In this document: positions 38,304 through 53,044 of the stretch, piece by piece
Layout: the number at the start of each line of letters is the position of its first letter
Position numbering within the stretch: position 1 is the first letter of the stretch
Origin: Hirundichthys speculiger
Lineage: Eukaryota; Chordata; Actinopteri; Beloniformes; Exocoetidae
NCBI GenBank assembly: GCA_018398805.1
Contig: JAGFBZ010000936.1
Coordinates: 992,001-1,056,000, forward strand
Reading direction: 5' to 3'
DNA: 64,000 nucleotides
Notes under the pieces: model-generated
Told to the model about the DNA's origin: nothing
The model's database searches: none
Seen by the model: only the letters and a program-made list of their open reading frames with translations
Position numbers and translations under genes: made by a program

Positions 38304-40666
38304 CATACATATATATAAATATATATATAAACGCTACCTGGAACCACTTTTATATCACCAACTGTTCAATAAGGTAAATGGGGTAATATGTGGGTTTGAC
38401 TCAGACTTTCACCTAATATCTCATTTTAATTCAGTGTGTGAGTAGCTGGAAAATGGAATACAGATTAACTCTACAGGGTTTACTGGAACTATTAGTCACA
38501 GTTATCTATGGCTCTGTGTGTGCATTAGAGTTACCTCAGCTTCTTCCGGGAGGCCGTTACTTCTGCTGTCACACTCTGTGAGCAGAATGACAATTATGTT
38601 ACTCAGAAGCCTCAGCCAGAGAGAGCTGCAGTGACAGTGAGGGATAAACCTTCATACCTTTAATTTGCAAAGAATTCAATTCATGTTGGAAATCCTGTTG
38701 GAAATAAAGATGATATTGTGGTATTCAGATTTTTATATAGAACACATTTTTAAAGGAAAAATAAGAGAAACAAATATGCAACACACCTCTGCTGCAGGAC
38801 TTTTTGATCTGGGTGTGCACACAGGGTTTCAAACTATCCTCACTCCTGAAAATACAAGTAAGACATTGGAAATACTTCACCCATAAAACTAGGAGTATTA
38901 CTGTGACAGACACCCTTACTAACCCTGTGCTCTCCTCCTCTTTACTGTCCTTCAGTCTTCCCTTTCCCTTAGGAGACATGCTGTTCGTGGAGGTTTCCCC
39001 TCTCTCTCCATTGAACAGTTCATTCAGGGGCATATCCGCTACCATGGCAACAACCAGAGTACCATTACTTACATCTCCCAACGGCAGCAGAAAAGCAGCC
39101 CCACAGGCACATGAAAGAGACTTTGCATTAATTGGAAACTGACCTCTGCTCTTGGTCTTCCTTTGCCGTATGCTGGCACGGATGAGGTCGCAGCCTGAAG
39201 TCCAGTTGCGATGGCGTTTGCCGCATTCCTCGCTGAACCATTTTCCAGAACGTAGAGACAGACGTGCTGGATCTGTCTCTGTCTCCTCGAGGATCCTGTG
39301 GTATTAACGAAGAGTCTTGATGAGAAAAAAACACTGTCACACACTTTCTTCTTCATAAGAAAGAGGATTTCAGGATACACTGCCACTTCTCTCATGGAAC
39401 CTTGGTCAATATGTAAAAATATGATGATATATAAAACAATATGAAAAAATTCTGATACTTTCCAGTTTTTCTGAGACCTACATGTACCACACTAAACAAA
39501 ACTGCCAATTTCAAGATACATCCCTGGGTCTTCAGAAATGGTATTGGACATTTATCAAAAAATGTAATCGATCAAATTAGATAATTAATCAATCAACATG
39601 GAAAACATAGAATATAATGTTAATACAGTCATGGAAAAAAATTATTAGACCACCATTTTTTCTTCACCTTCTTGTTCATTTTATTACCTGGTACCACTAA
39701 ACGTCATCATGTGACTAAAACAGACAGAAAAGAAAACACTGAATGCATAAAAGCAGTGTTTTTGGCAGTACAACGCCATAGCTATTGATGTAAAAACTTA
39801 AGTGATTTAGGTTATAATCAAGAAAACCATGGAAAATGGTAAGATATCAGCTCTTAAATAAAACTCTTATGACCAATCTTTGTGGTTATCGTTATGTTTG
39901 TCCAAACAAATGTACCTTTAGTTGTACCAGGCATTAAAATGAACAAAAAACTGAAGAAAACAAGGGTGGTCTAATAATTTTTTCCATGACTGTATATGGT
40001 CCCAGGTCAAAGATTTTTATATCACACATACAGGTCTCAAATATAGAAGCTCTATGATTGACAGACAGTATTTCAATCCGTGACATCACACTTAGATAAA
40101 TAAAAGCCATAGAAGGCCCTGTAGTGTAGATAGTTATACTTCTGTTTATTTTCAAAAACGTTAAACTATCAACAAATAAGACATTTTAAAACTTAAAACA
40201 GCAATTTTATCCTCATCTTCCATGACAAGTGAACTTGATGATTAGCATCCACCATAATCTATGTTAAATCTTGGTCTGCCCCCCGCACCAATATGGAAGC
40301 ACCAAATAAAAGACCGTCTTTTGGAGGGATGATGTTCATCTCTCCAACAAAGTTACATAAATTTTGTTTAATGCATTCTGGAACCCAGAAGCTGAAGGAT
40401 TACACTGACCCAACACTATTTAATCTATCCATCGTCTGTGTATTTTTATGACGAAATGGACAATTTGGACAATCTCTCAAAATGGACGTTTGAGAGAATA
40501 AATAGTCACCTCTAACTGACCTTACACGTCCTTCATCCCGATTACGCAGCTCCAAGTCGCGCTGCAAGACATGCAGGATGTAGGACTGCTCCTCCTCTGT
40601 CAGGTGGCTCAAGTCAAGAGATGAGTCAACCCGCTGCCCCTCCATTCCTGAGAGAGAAGCAGCCAT
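31265..40666 (-). CDS. sytl1: Synaptotagmin-like protein 1 (Slp1), 14 coding exons
   Basis: Rab27 effector that tethers secretory vesicles to the plasma membrane. Exons: 40521-40666, 39144-39295, 38924-39038, 38785-38845, 38658-38694, 38535-38575, 36404-36520, 36136-36302, 35944-36046, 35544-35705, 35144-35222, 34956-35055, 34087-34292, 31265-31407. Phases close and give 542 aa (human SYTL1 562). The N-terminal Slp homology domain reads [19 protein letters not shown], then SGKWFSEE without the zinc-finger segment found in longer Slps. A Ser/Thr-rich linker follows. C2A spans roughly residues 240-370 ([44 protein letters not shown]) and C2B about 400-535 ([36 protein letters not shown]). Exon 4 ends in overlapping GTGTGT donors; 38785 keeps frame. 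sytl2 or sytl3 are alternatives, but length, C2 sequence and synteny favour sytl1. Confidence 0.82.
32555..33150 (-). mobile_element. tRNA-derived SINE, split by a MITE
   Basis: On the minus strand it starts with a tRNA-like head (agttcagttggtagacc as A box, ggttcgatcccggctc as B box). It continues with 'tgtccttgggcaagacactgaaccc', a body common in fish SINEs, and runs to '...gtggataaagcagtatata'. The sequence then breaks at the MITE (32583-32948) and resumes as 'gtccatttaccatttaccatt', the tandem 3' tail. It lies in the last sytl1 intron, in the same orientation as the gene. Confidence 0.75.
32583..32948. mobile_element. Tc1/mariner-type MITE, copy 1
   Basis: 366 bp with 28-bp terminal inverted repeats beginning CAGTCATGGAAAAAATTATT. 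Flanked on the right by TATA; the left flank is a t run inside the SINE. No coding capacity. Over 95% identical by eye to copy 2 at 39626-39992. Confidence 0.9.
34087..34292 (-). other. sytl1: sytl1 exon 13 (C2B core)
   Basis: The longest sytl1 coding exon, reading [50 protein letters not shown] and [12 protein letters not shown]. It supplies the central strands of C2B. The acceptor is cacaag and the donor GTGCGA, joining in phase to the last exon. Confidence 0.8.
36970..38335. repeat. GATA/GACA/TACA microsatellite block, 1.36 kb, in a sytl1 intron
   Basis: A mosaic of (TA)n, (CATA)n, (GATA)n, (GACA)n and (GA)n units with no unique sequence. It is bounded by (TA)n at both ends (36975-37013 and about 38240-38299). 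It fills most of the sytl1 intron between exons 38535-38575 and 36404-36520. Very long open frames on the minus strand (up to 402 codons of Tyr/Ile/Cys/Val/Met/Ser) come from its periodicity and are not genes. Confidence 0.97.
39626..39992. mobile_element. Tc1/mariner-type MITE, copy 2
   Basis: 367 bp, same 28-bp inverted ends as copy 1, here with TA on both sides (…taata / tatatgg). It lies in the first sytl1 intron. Confidence 0.92.
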
Positions 40667-42671
40667 TATCCTTCAACAAATAAGTGCTGCTAGTTAAGAA
40701 CTACACTGTGTTCTGGTTGTCTTGTTCAAAGTGTTGGTTAGATAATAAAAATACATATGAAATTTATTAAAATGTCCTTATATGTCCTTGTGTGCCAAAA
40801 TCTGAATCAGCAGGTCAGACCTTTTAGAAAATTAGAAATCCAAATCAGCAAAGAGAATTTCTCTCGTAAAAGCATATCTGATGGGCTTTTCAGTTTCTCT
40901 CCCTTTTCACTGAAGTGAACTGAATTTTATCTCCGTGTGAGCTGTTAACAGCAAAGCATCAATACATACTTGGAGGTAGTTTTTTTCCCCATTGTTACCC
41001 CTTTTTAAGCCGTTTGGATGATGGGCTGTTGGGATGGTGCTATAATCAGTTCTGAGTTGGTTCAGATTTGGAGCTTTTCTGCATACATAGAGCCCCTACA
41101 AAGTAGGGCTTGACGATAAGATCTCAAATCAATATCATGAATAAATGAACATTTTTGCCTTGATTACATTTAATAAATGTTTAATTAATATTTTAGTTTT
41201 GCTTTATATTTTGCCCCATATATCACTGGCAAAGTTTTTCCTGTAAATATATTCAACTATCAAAACTGGCACTGATTCAAGATTTTTCTTAATATAGTTG
41301 ATTTTTTTTCCTTTTTTTTTTTTTTTTAAATCAGAGTGATTTGGTGTACATTCTTTGTTAATTCCTGTTTGTTCCCTCACTACCAGCTCAACAACAATAA
41401 TACCACCCAAACTCCTGATAAAAAGGCTTTTGCATCTAGCCCACCAGAGTTTACAGGCCAGAGTGGCACCAGTTTTCCTAGCTCTAAACCAGTACCAAAA
41501 AGTAGAACTGGTTCTAAGTTAGGCAACTGACTTCAGACCAACTCTTGAACACTTTGGTGGAAAATGTCCATCTGTGCATTAAATGTGCAGAGGCTGAAAA
41601 AAATGTAAACATTTGTGCCCATGGACCCCATGCCCTACTTGGATTTGGATCTATTTTGGTCATTTTAGAGGTCTGAAAGTGATAACTGTGAAGGTTTCTT
41701 TTGACATGAAACAACAAAAGTAAGAGGAATGTCTAAAAACTATGATATGTTGTCATGGTAGTTCTGGTCATTTATCTTTTCCTGAAAAATAATCTCTTTC
41801 TAGCTAATGAGATAATCCTCTATTTTATCTTGCGATCACTTGGGGGTTGCAGACTTCAGGTCAGAAACCATAACACACTTTCAGACTGTAAAGGGAAAAG
41901 GTACAGTCCTCTTTGAAGTTGTGTGTCTTCCAGCTGCTTTGTACATCAGTGGGGATGGAGACAAGCTGCGTCTGTCAGCTTCAACTATTTTCAGTCTTTT
42001 CTGTTTCAAGAACTCTAAGTGTATTCCCGAATAATACTATTAAATTAAAAAAAAAAATGATAAAAGGTAATAAATTCAGTTCACGAACTGACATTAAAGC
42101 AGGTGCAAAGAGGTTTCTTTAACAAACCTAAATATCAAGTGAGTGGACTATATGGATCATTCCTACTATTTGGTACCAATTCTGTTTGGTAACCATCTCA
42201 AAGAAAAAAAAAACATTTTACATGATTTGTTCCTTTTCAGTTGAAGAAGGGATGTCTCAATTAAAATAAAAACACATTGGTCCAACTCATGATATTAAGT
42301 TTTGATATCAGTTTCTTCACATAGGTCAAATGTCCACATTTTTTTAGTTTAATTAAATAATTAAAAAAAACAAACTGGTAACAGGGTGGACAGAGAGCTA
42401 ATGGGATGGACATTACACCAACAAACGAATTTAATCAAAGAACAATGACACATTCCATTAATGAACAACTACAGATGTCCATCCTCTCACTGAATTAAAA
42501 GACAACCGGGTGCACAGCAACAGCACAGCAACAGGGAAGCATTTTACGCTAAAGACAGCCATTGGTAATTTGTTGGTGAACAGCAAGAAATCACAAAGTG
42601 ATCAAGGAAAATGATGTTTAACCAAGCACCTGCATACCCACTTCCAGCACGGGGGGGTTCTGGATATGGAT

Positions 42672-42675
<4 letters not shown>
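40667..42675. other. sytl1 upstream region
   Basis: Presumed sytl1 promoter side. No further exon can be supported. A T-run at about 41307-41328 and a stretch starting 'tagggcttgacgataagatctc' (41103) that looks like a worn repeat are the only marked features. Confidence 0.4.
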
Positions 42676-42711
<36 letters not shown>

Positions 42712-42712
42712 G
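42676..42712. repeat. (TA)n microsatellite
   Basis: Short TA dinucleotide tract next to the dispersed repeat at 42730-43270. Confidence 0.9.
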
Positions 42713-42729
42713 GAAAAAGGAAGTCCAAC

Positions 42730-43270
42730 TAGCAAGGTGTACCTAGTAAAGTGGACGGTGAGTGTGGCCCGTTCCACCACATCCAAAAGATGCTCTGCTG
42801 GAATGGGAACTGGTGACTGTGGAGACCATTTGAGTCCAGTGAACTCATTGTCATTTTCAAGAAACCAGTCTGAGATGATTGGCGCTTTATGACATGGTGC
42901 ATTATCATATGCATTATCTGGAAGTAGCCATCAGAAGATGGTACACTGTGGTCATAAAGAGATGGACATGGTCAGCAACAATACTCAGGTAGCCTGTGGT
43001 GTTGACACAATTGCTCAATTGGTACTAATGGGCCCAAAGTGTGCCAGAAAAATATCCCAATATCCTGGCACCAACAACCATACCTCATTCAAAGTCACTT
43101 TAATCACCTGTCTTCTCCATTCTGATGCTGGTTTGAACTGCAGCAGATCGTCTTGACCATGTCTACATGTCTAAATGCATTGAGTTGCTGCCATGTGATT
43201 GGCTGAATTAGAAACATGCATTAACGAGCAGTTGGACAGGTGTACCTAATAAAGTGGCCAGTGAGTGTAC
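42730..43270. mobile_element. High-copy fish interspersed repeat, internally deleted
   Basis: Two direct copies of a roughly 32-bp end motif, 'ggtgtacctagtaaagtgg' (42738) and 'ggtgtacctaataaagtgg' (43242), each followed by a 'ggtgagtgt' or 'agtgagtgt' segment, enclose about 500 bp. The interior ('cattatctggaagtagccat', 'tactaatgggcccaaagtg', 'gttgctgccatgtgattggc') is a sequence I recognise as a very common fish repeat. Its middle looks deleted between about 43060 and 43070. I cannot assign the family. Confidence 0.55.
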
Positions 43271-43309
43271 ATACACATATTAAGTTAGATTTGATTTTAC
43301 ATCCATGGC

Positions 43310-43870
43310 AACTGGACGGCAGAGTGAATTTTTTTGCATCACATCAGATGAAATTATAAAACGCCATACAATGTATGGCTTCCAACCAATCAAATAGAAG
43401 AACTTAATTGGACTGACATCTGGCATAGCCAATGACTAGCTTTTGTTGTGCGTGTGTTTTGTGATTTATTGTACTAACAGACAGCTGTGGCTGGTTGTTG
43501 GTTTGGCCTAGAAGGCTTCTGAGGATGAAGCCTAGCCAAGCAGCCGTGCTAAGTGAGCATCAGCTACACACAGAAGTTGCTTTGATGTTGCCAATGAAGC
43601 AACATTTGAAAATGGGAGGCCCCACTGTGGATCTCTGCCGGCAGCTCTGCAGCTCCTGCAGCTCCTGCAGCATGGCTTGGCTGAAGGAGGTGGAAACCAC
43701 AGCCAATCATTTTAGGATCTTTCCAAGTGGAAGAATGCTGAGACCTCCAGTCAGTCATCCCCATGACCTGATGGTGGTAGGCTTCACCAACTGTGTGGGG
43801 GGAGCAGAGCTCTGCTAGTCTATGTTTCAGTTCTAGTAGCACTTCTTTTGGATGTTTTTCTGGTAGCAAC
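43310..43870. mobile_element. Worn repeat sequence
   Basis: 'catcagatgaaattataaaa' and 'ccaaccaatcaa' at 43337-43400 recur in diverged form at 8630-8685. The following segment to 43870 has overlapping open frames on both strands without recognisable protein similarity. I treat it as old transposon sequence. Confidence 0.4.
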
Positions 43871-44144
43871 AGTTGAAATTAGATTGACTTGTCAGATTTG
43901 ATCACAATTAATGTAAAGTAAAATTAATTATCATCCTGGGTTAACATAAGCTAAGTCAACCAAAATAAGATAATCAAGTGTAACTGAGCTGGCTTCTCAG
44001 ACCTGCTCGTGTCCATCTCTTTGCAACATAACGCTGTGCAATACAAGGAAAGAGACGCTTCAAAATTACTCTGCAGAAAACGTAAGAGTGACGTCAGGGA
44101 GGGTTTGTCCAGTAATTATACAGTACAGTATTTTTTTTTTAACA

Positions 44145-44594
44145 CAGTGGTTCTCAAACTTTTAATACTGCGTACCACCTGAGAAACTGTTTAGCTCTCT
44201 GAGTACCACCATGATGACCAATTTTAAAATATAGCCATATATGCCTTCTCAATTAGCTTTAAACACACAGAGGTGTTTATTCCTTATTGTGGTTATTTAT
44301 TACCTGATTTGTTACTTTACTAAATCAGACATTTACAACTCTGTCCAACAATTCTCACATACTCATACTCTCATACAGAGAAAAGAAACGCACTCGAATT
44401 TGTTATATCTGCACTGCAACTGAATATGCAACAAATATTTTTTAAAAGACACAATTTTAATTATCTTCAAACTCCACATTTCGTTTGAAATGTTGTAATT
44501 ATAATGCATTTTATGTTTACGATTTTTTTAAAAGTGAAAATGTGGAAAAAATGTGGAAAGTCATGACGTTCTCCAGCGTACCACCAGTGGTTGT
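44145..44594 (+). mobile_element. hAT-like non-autonomous element fragment
   Basis: Begins CAGTGGTTCTCAAACTTTT, followed by 'ctgcgtaccacc' and 'gagtaccacca', and ends near 'gcgtaccaccagtggttg'. This terminus and the 'accacc' repeats are typical of hAT-superfamily derivatives. The right terminal repeat is incomplete. Confidence 0.55.
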
Positions 44595-45890
44595 TTTAAC
44601 ATATTTACTGAACATATTTCAAGATGACCTACAATGATTCAGTTTCCATTATAAATAAAAGTAAATGGGTGGACATTTTATGCTTCAACACATCAGTGAA
44701 CCCTTTCTAAAGTGTTGTAAAATAAACAATTTTAAGAAGTAATACTGAAATAGGCAGGGCGCATGTTTAGAGGGACTTTTATCAGAGTAACTAAGGGTAC
44801 TAGGGGTAATTTAATGATGCAATGTCATAATTAGTATTTAATAATATTTTCAGCATTTAAAACGTGGTTAAAATAAAAAAATATATACTTTAATTGTATT
44901 ATAAATAGAACAATACAGCAACAATGGAAAATCCAGATTTTTAAAAAATATATACTTTCTTTACTTTTACTTTACTTTCTTTACAAACACAAGTTTCATT
45001 GGTACATGACAGTTTTAAATGATTTTAGTAAAAAATTAGGCTGATTATCCGTTAATCATTTTTGATCGACTTTGGGACATTTAATTCATTTTATATTCAT
45101 TTTTTTTTTTTTCTTTTTTTTTTTTTAAAAAAAAGACTGATATACAAAGTATACCATATTATGACATGGAGACTCCTCTGTGGCACTAAAAAGGAATTAT
45201 TCATACTTCAATGATTATGAACTAAGTTATGTTTCTTCGAAACTATGTCTGACGTAGGAGGCTTTTTTTTTTTTTAGTTTTCTCTAACGTGTGGAATCGA
45301 TGTTTTTGTATGTCGTCAAAATGTCTGTGTCATTTTTACTCCAGACTCGCCATGTCCCTCAGTTAGCGCGTCTCAAACCTTTAACCGAGGACATTTAACT
45401 GCAGAAGTGTCCTTCTGGGCCAAAACAAAAACAGGCTCGTGCAGGATTTCCTCACCGCGTGAGCGACGACACCTGTCGCCACTTTCCTCAGTTAACCTCT
45501 TTCCTCTCTGACCTCATTAAAACACACGCAGATAAACACTTAAAACGAGACAGGAAGAACTGGAATTCACATTACCTCACATTACAGCTTCTGCCAGGTC
45601 CATTTGTGAAAAGTTTGGTGAAAAGTTCCCCGGACAGTTGTGTGTCTCTGTTTGTTTGTGTGTGTGCGGTGTGTGTGTGTCGAGTAAATGGACTGAACAC
45701 GCCCTCACAGTCAGACTCACAGGGGCAGCGCTCAGCTGGGGGGGGGGGGCTCAGCGTGAGAACAAACACGCGTCACAGGGAGAGTGTGTGTGTGCCAGGC
45801 AGTGCGATGTGACACACACGGATGTTTTACGGAATGGCAGGATGGAGGTGGGATGTAAATTTCCACCTTGTCTCTGCCCACACCTGTTAA
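44595..45890. other. Intergenic, sytl1 to cd164l2, nothing recognised
   Basis: AT-rich with T homopolymers near 45100-45125 and 45264-45275, then a GC-richer stretch at 45340-45890 with (GT)n at 45655-45680. No exon could be supported. Confidence 0.4.
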
Positions 45891-45892
45891 AC

Positions 45893-45992
45893 ACACACTG
45901 AGTTTACACCACTGTACACACACACACACTGAGTTTACACCACTGTACACACACACACACGCTGAGTTTACACCACTGTACACACACACACG
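45893..45992. repeat. Minisatellite, about 37-bp unit, three copies
   Basis: The unit 'ctgagtttacaccactgtac' plus a (AC)n spacer occurs three times in a row, differing mainly in AC spacer length and one g insertion. Confidence 0.9.
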
Positions 45993-46118
45993 CCTAGACA
46001 TGGGAGCAACTCTGCTTGTTTTAAAGTTGGAGGTAGACTAACCAGTAGCACATTAACCAGACTCCACTTTAGTGTGAACTCATTTCTGTGTGTGCTGGAC
46101 TTCCCTTTCACTCAGTGG

Positions 46119-46120
46119 AA

Positions 46121-46152
<32 letters not shown>
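46119..46152. repeat. (GT)n microsatellite
   Basis: Pure GT dinucleotide run of about 34 bases. Confidence 0.95.
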
Positions 46153-46154
<2 letters not shown>

Positions 46155-46367
46155 GGGGGGGAGGTTTATATTCAGTCTTGTTCTTTGTCAACAGACTTGG
46201 ATAACAGCCACTGTCTGCTCAGCTGGGGAAACCTTTTTGTGTTGGTCTAATCAAGCCTGCAGGTCCTGGCACACCAGCCGCAGTGCTGCTCCCACAGGCC
46301 TCCATCAGGGCTCTGTCTGAAATGCATGCTGGGATGCACACACACACTCAGACACAACTCTAGTATT

Positions 46368-47880
46368 CAAATCCAAGACTCTGACTTGAGTCTAACTCGA
46401 GCCCTAACTTTCAGGACTTGTGACCGGAGACGCTGCAACAGGGTAGGCATACTTAGGCAATCAACTAGGGCCCTGAGCTGGAAGGGGCCCCAGGACAGCG
46501 GTGACATTGGTCCTTTTGTCAATGACAAAATGACTGAACTACTTTAGACACTGCAACGACGATATGTTGAAAACCCCCTCACATAGGGCCCCCACTAGCT
46601 GTCACTGCCTCGTGTGTTAAGGGACCCCCGAGACGCGGCCAATATCGATCCATATCAATGACACACTGCAGCGACACGTTTGGAACGCCCCTAATGGGGC
46701 CCCAACTGCCTGTGGCCGGCTTTCTGTGGTGCTTCAAACTTGATACAAGAAAAATGAAGCGAGCATATCCATTTGCACAAGCAAAGGTTTTAAAAACAAT
46801 TTCCACCAGGATGTGGATATGGAACCAAAGACCACTAACTATTTATTTGAAGTTTTTTATTTTTTGCTTGATTTTTTTTTTTTTTTTGCTTGTTTGTGTT
46901 TTTGCCAAACTTTGCACATTTCCATTGTGTTTGTTATGTTATATTGTATTTTAAGCGTTCTTACATTATTGTGCACTTCTGTTATTTAAAATAAAAGATT
47001 TTTGGATTGAATGATTTTCTTGGTGTTTTTGGGCCGGGAGGGGCCCCCATGCCCACCCTTGCCTAGGGCCCCAAGGTGACTAGAAACGGCCCTGCATGTG
47101 ACTTGACTTGGACTTGAGCTCTGTTGAGTTGGACTCAGAGTCATGTATTAACTTCATTCAGACCTTGATTTCAGAGACAAGGCCTTCGATTTTTTTTTCT
47201 TATTTTTTAAATGTAATATGTCATAATGATTTACATAAGATGAAATCTACATCGAAATGTAGATGCACATTCCCACATGCCATCACATCTGGTTACACAT
47301 GCGTCATGTTTAGGGACAATCTAGAAAATGTCCCAAGGATTGACCGCTTTGCTTTTACTGAGTTCTCGTGTAGTAGCAAAAAGTGTAATGTGTTTGATCT
47401 GTGAGAGAACCTTCGAAGAGATGATGAGGATAACTTCCTACTTCAATCATCATCTGGCAAAAAATCACTCATTTGCTCAGTTTACAGCAGTGGTATAATA
47501 GTAGAGAAAACTCTCTCCATGGCTATTTAACAGAGTCAAAAGTCACTTCTCTTGTCTTCTTTCACAGACTACAAGCCTGCCACTATCATGCAGAGCTGCA
47601 TCTGTAGCTGTACTTCTGATCTTAAAATGGGGCATTATGTTGGCCTTTCAGTTAAGCTGTTCATTTGTAAGTCAAATTGAGTCACTTTGGACAAAAAAAA
47701 AAAAAAGTGCTATTCAGTGTAACAAGAACATGAAATGTGTTGTAAAGTCTGCACATGTCCTAAAAGTGAACAGCTGCGCCATTTGGTTTGGACTCAACTT
47801 GGAATTCATTCAGATCAATAATGGATTCAGCTTGGATTTTTCTTTAATGACTTGGACTTGACTCAGACTTGAACACTTGC
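46368..47880. mobile_element. Nested repeats: 'acttga' repeat interrupted by a 'gggccc' element
   Basis: The outer sequence has runs such as 'gactctgacttgagtctaac' (46377) and 'gacttgacttggacttgagc' (47100), and again near 47850-47875. Between them, about 46436-47094, lies a different element. It starts 'caacagggtaggcatactta...ctagggccc' and ends 'gcctagggccccaaggtgac...acggccctg', with gggcccc motifs at both ends. This looks like one old repeat inserted in another. Exact ends are uncertain and the families are unnamed. Confidence 0.5.
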
Positions 47881-49210
47881 ACTGTTCTCAGATATATATA
47901 GAAAATATGATCCCTGTCAGTAGACACTCCCAGAGAGTTTGCAGATTACAGTCAAATCAGATCGCTCCCTCTGCTGGTGTGGAAAAACATAAAACTATAC
48001 AACAGTATGTCATATCTAAAGATGTTGCCTTGTTCCTCATTCAGATTCAACAGAATAGAGACGTGACACCCAATGAGATTTGTTTATTTTGAGTAGATTC
48101 AAACTATGTAATGACGTCACAAAAAAAATCATACCCTGCATTGAATAAATACACAAGAGCACATCTCTCTGAAATGTTCCATGACATGGCTGAAGCTGAT
48201 ATATACATCATAGATCTGTGCAGTCAACACAGAGTTCTTCTCCATGACAAATGTCTTTAAAAGATCATCCTAAATAACAACAATTGCATCAAAGTATTGT
48301 CCCTCTGGAAGTTTGAAACCCTGCCAACTGTGGAGGATGAGCAATAGCAGTGAATTACGGGGGGACTAAAATATGAAATACACGTTCAACTCTGGTTGAG
48401 ACTTTGTGAACTCTTTATCAGGCTCAATATTTCTGCATCATCCAAACCAATTCTAAATTGCACACAAGAGTGAATGTGAGCGTGTGTGGTTGTTTGTCTG
48501 TATGTATCCCTGCCTTTTGCCCAAAGAGAGCTGAGAATAAGAGCATGAGGACCAAATCAGATAATGAAAGCAAACGTGCACATACAGTTAAATGTTAAAT
48601 ACAGTTTAACAAACTCAAACCCAGTGTGTGGAAGGCAGGTATTGTAAAAGTTTGGTTCAAATATGCATGGAAACAGAGAAGTGCTCTTAGATGATGGGCA
48701 TCTCAAGGATATTATTTCAGTCTATTTTTGAGCTTGTTAGAAGAAAAAGTTGTTACTTGTCATGTCTTAGCCTGACCTACTGTCGACGTGGGATTATGTA
48801 ACCCTTCCCCTCAGCTATAAACCACGGCTGAAAAAGAAAAAAAACTCAGTTAATACATGTCAGAAATTTATAACAGGAGAAACTGTATAAATGTGTCAAG
48901 TTGGATTCCAAGTCCATTACTGAAAAAGCTGAGGATATTATACCTCTTTTGTTCAGCTTTATGAAAACTAACTGCAAAATAATATGTAAACTATAAGTTC
49001 AAGTGTAAACACATGCACAGTTTTGAGAAAAATGTCCTCTTATAAACACACCCATCACACAGGGGTACACATGGGGACAGTAACTGAAAATGTCAGAGAC
49101 AAAGGGAGGGGGGGGAAAAAAAAAACTTGCTCCTGTTCCTCGATGAGTCACCACTCTGCTGCCACTTCTGTCCTCCATCTTTGTGTGATCGTCCTCCAGA
49201 CATTTTGTTC
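47881..49210. other. cd164l2 3' UTR / intergenic
   Basis: Downstream of cd164l2 on its strand. No conserved exon is seen. A TTTATT (AATAAA on the minus strand) near 48083 is a possible distal poly(A) signal. Confidence 0.4.
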
Positions 49211-52179
<2,969 letters not shown>

Positions 52180-53044
52180 TCTGACAAGCACAGAACCCTA
52201 AAACCTGCAACTGACACTTGAAAACTTCGAGATCAGAGCAGAATAGGTGTCAAAAACAAGGTTTAAAATTGAAATAGCTTCTGGTTGTCCTTGAAAAGGA
52301 GTCCGATGGTTTCCAATAGAGATACAGGTTCCCATGAAGGTTACAGAGAAAAAGAGACACAGATAGGAGATCAGTGTAACATGAGCAGGACCAAACTTGG
52401 TTCCCTGGCAACCAAGTGGCCCACCTCATTCCTCCTGAAATATACACCAGTTTGAGTGGACTGACACCTGTTTACCTCAACAGACAATGCATTAATACAC
52501 ACACACACAAACGCACAAACACAGTTACTGTGTTTCCAAGGATTGTAAAAAATAAAGTTAAATACATTGTTTTTCTTTCGTGTTCCAAAGTTAGCAGTCA
52601 TATGGTTAGTAGAAAGAACTTATGAGCTTCTTTCACATAACTCTTCCTTTTATTAAAAATCTGTGTTCAGTTTGGGGACCTTCAATGTTGACACAACAAC
52701 TATCGATCTATTTCAATCAGACCAGAATAACAGACAGCTGGGAATGGTTATCTGGTTATCCCGAAACTAAAAATGTAGTCCAATTAACATTTCCTTTGTG
52801 GTGGTGGTGTGTGTGTGTGTAGGTGTGTGTGTGTGTGGGGGGGGGGGGGGGGCCTAAGGCTGCATATTGAGCAATTATGAGTCAGTTAAACTGCGTACCT
52901 GCTGCTCAGCGCCGTTGAATGAATGTGGACGAACCAAACAGTCTCAGCAGGAACTGGTTAGATTTGTTTCCCCACGTGGACATCCAACAGTTGTGAGTGC
53001 ACTCACATTAACCAGAGGTGCCTCTGATGTAATATCTCAGGTGA
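52180..53044. other. cd164l2 upstream region
   Basis: Presumed promoter side of cd164l2. It holds a (GT)n tract followed by a G run near 52808-52852. No other exon was found. Confidence 0.45.

Noticed and set aside
37139..38347. 402-codon open frame on the minus strand, with other long frames nearby
   Set aside because: It lies wholly in the GATA/GACA/TA satellite; short-period repeats lack stops in some frames. The composition is only a few residues and there is no domain.
45459..45812. 117-codon plus-strand frame upstream of the minisatellite
   Set aside because: It runs into (GT)n and shows no family similarity; possibly promoter-side sequence of sytl1 but unsupported.
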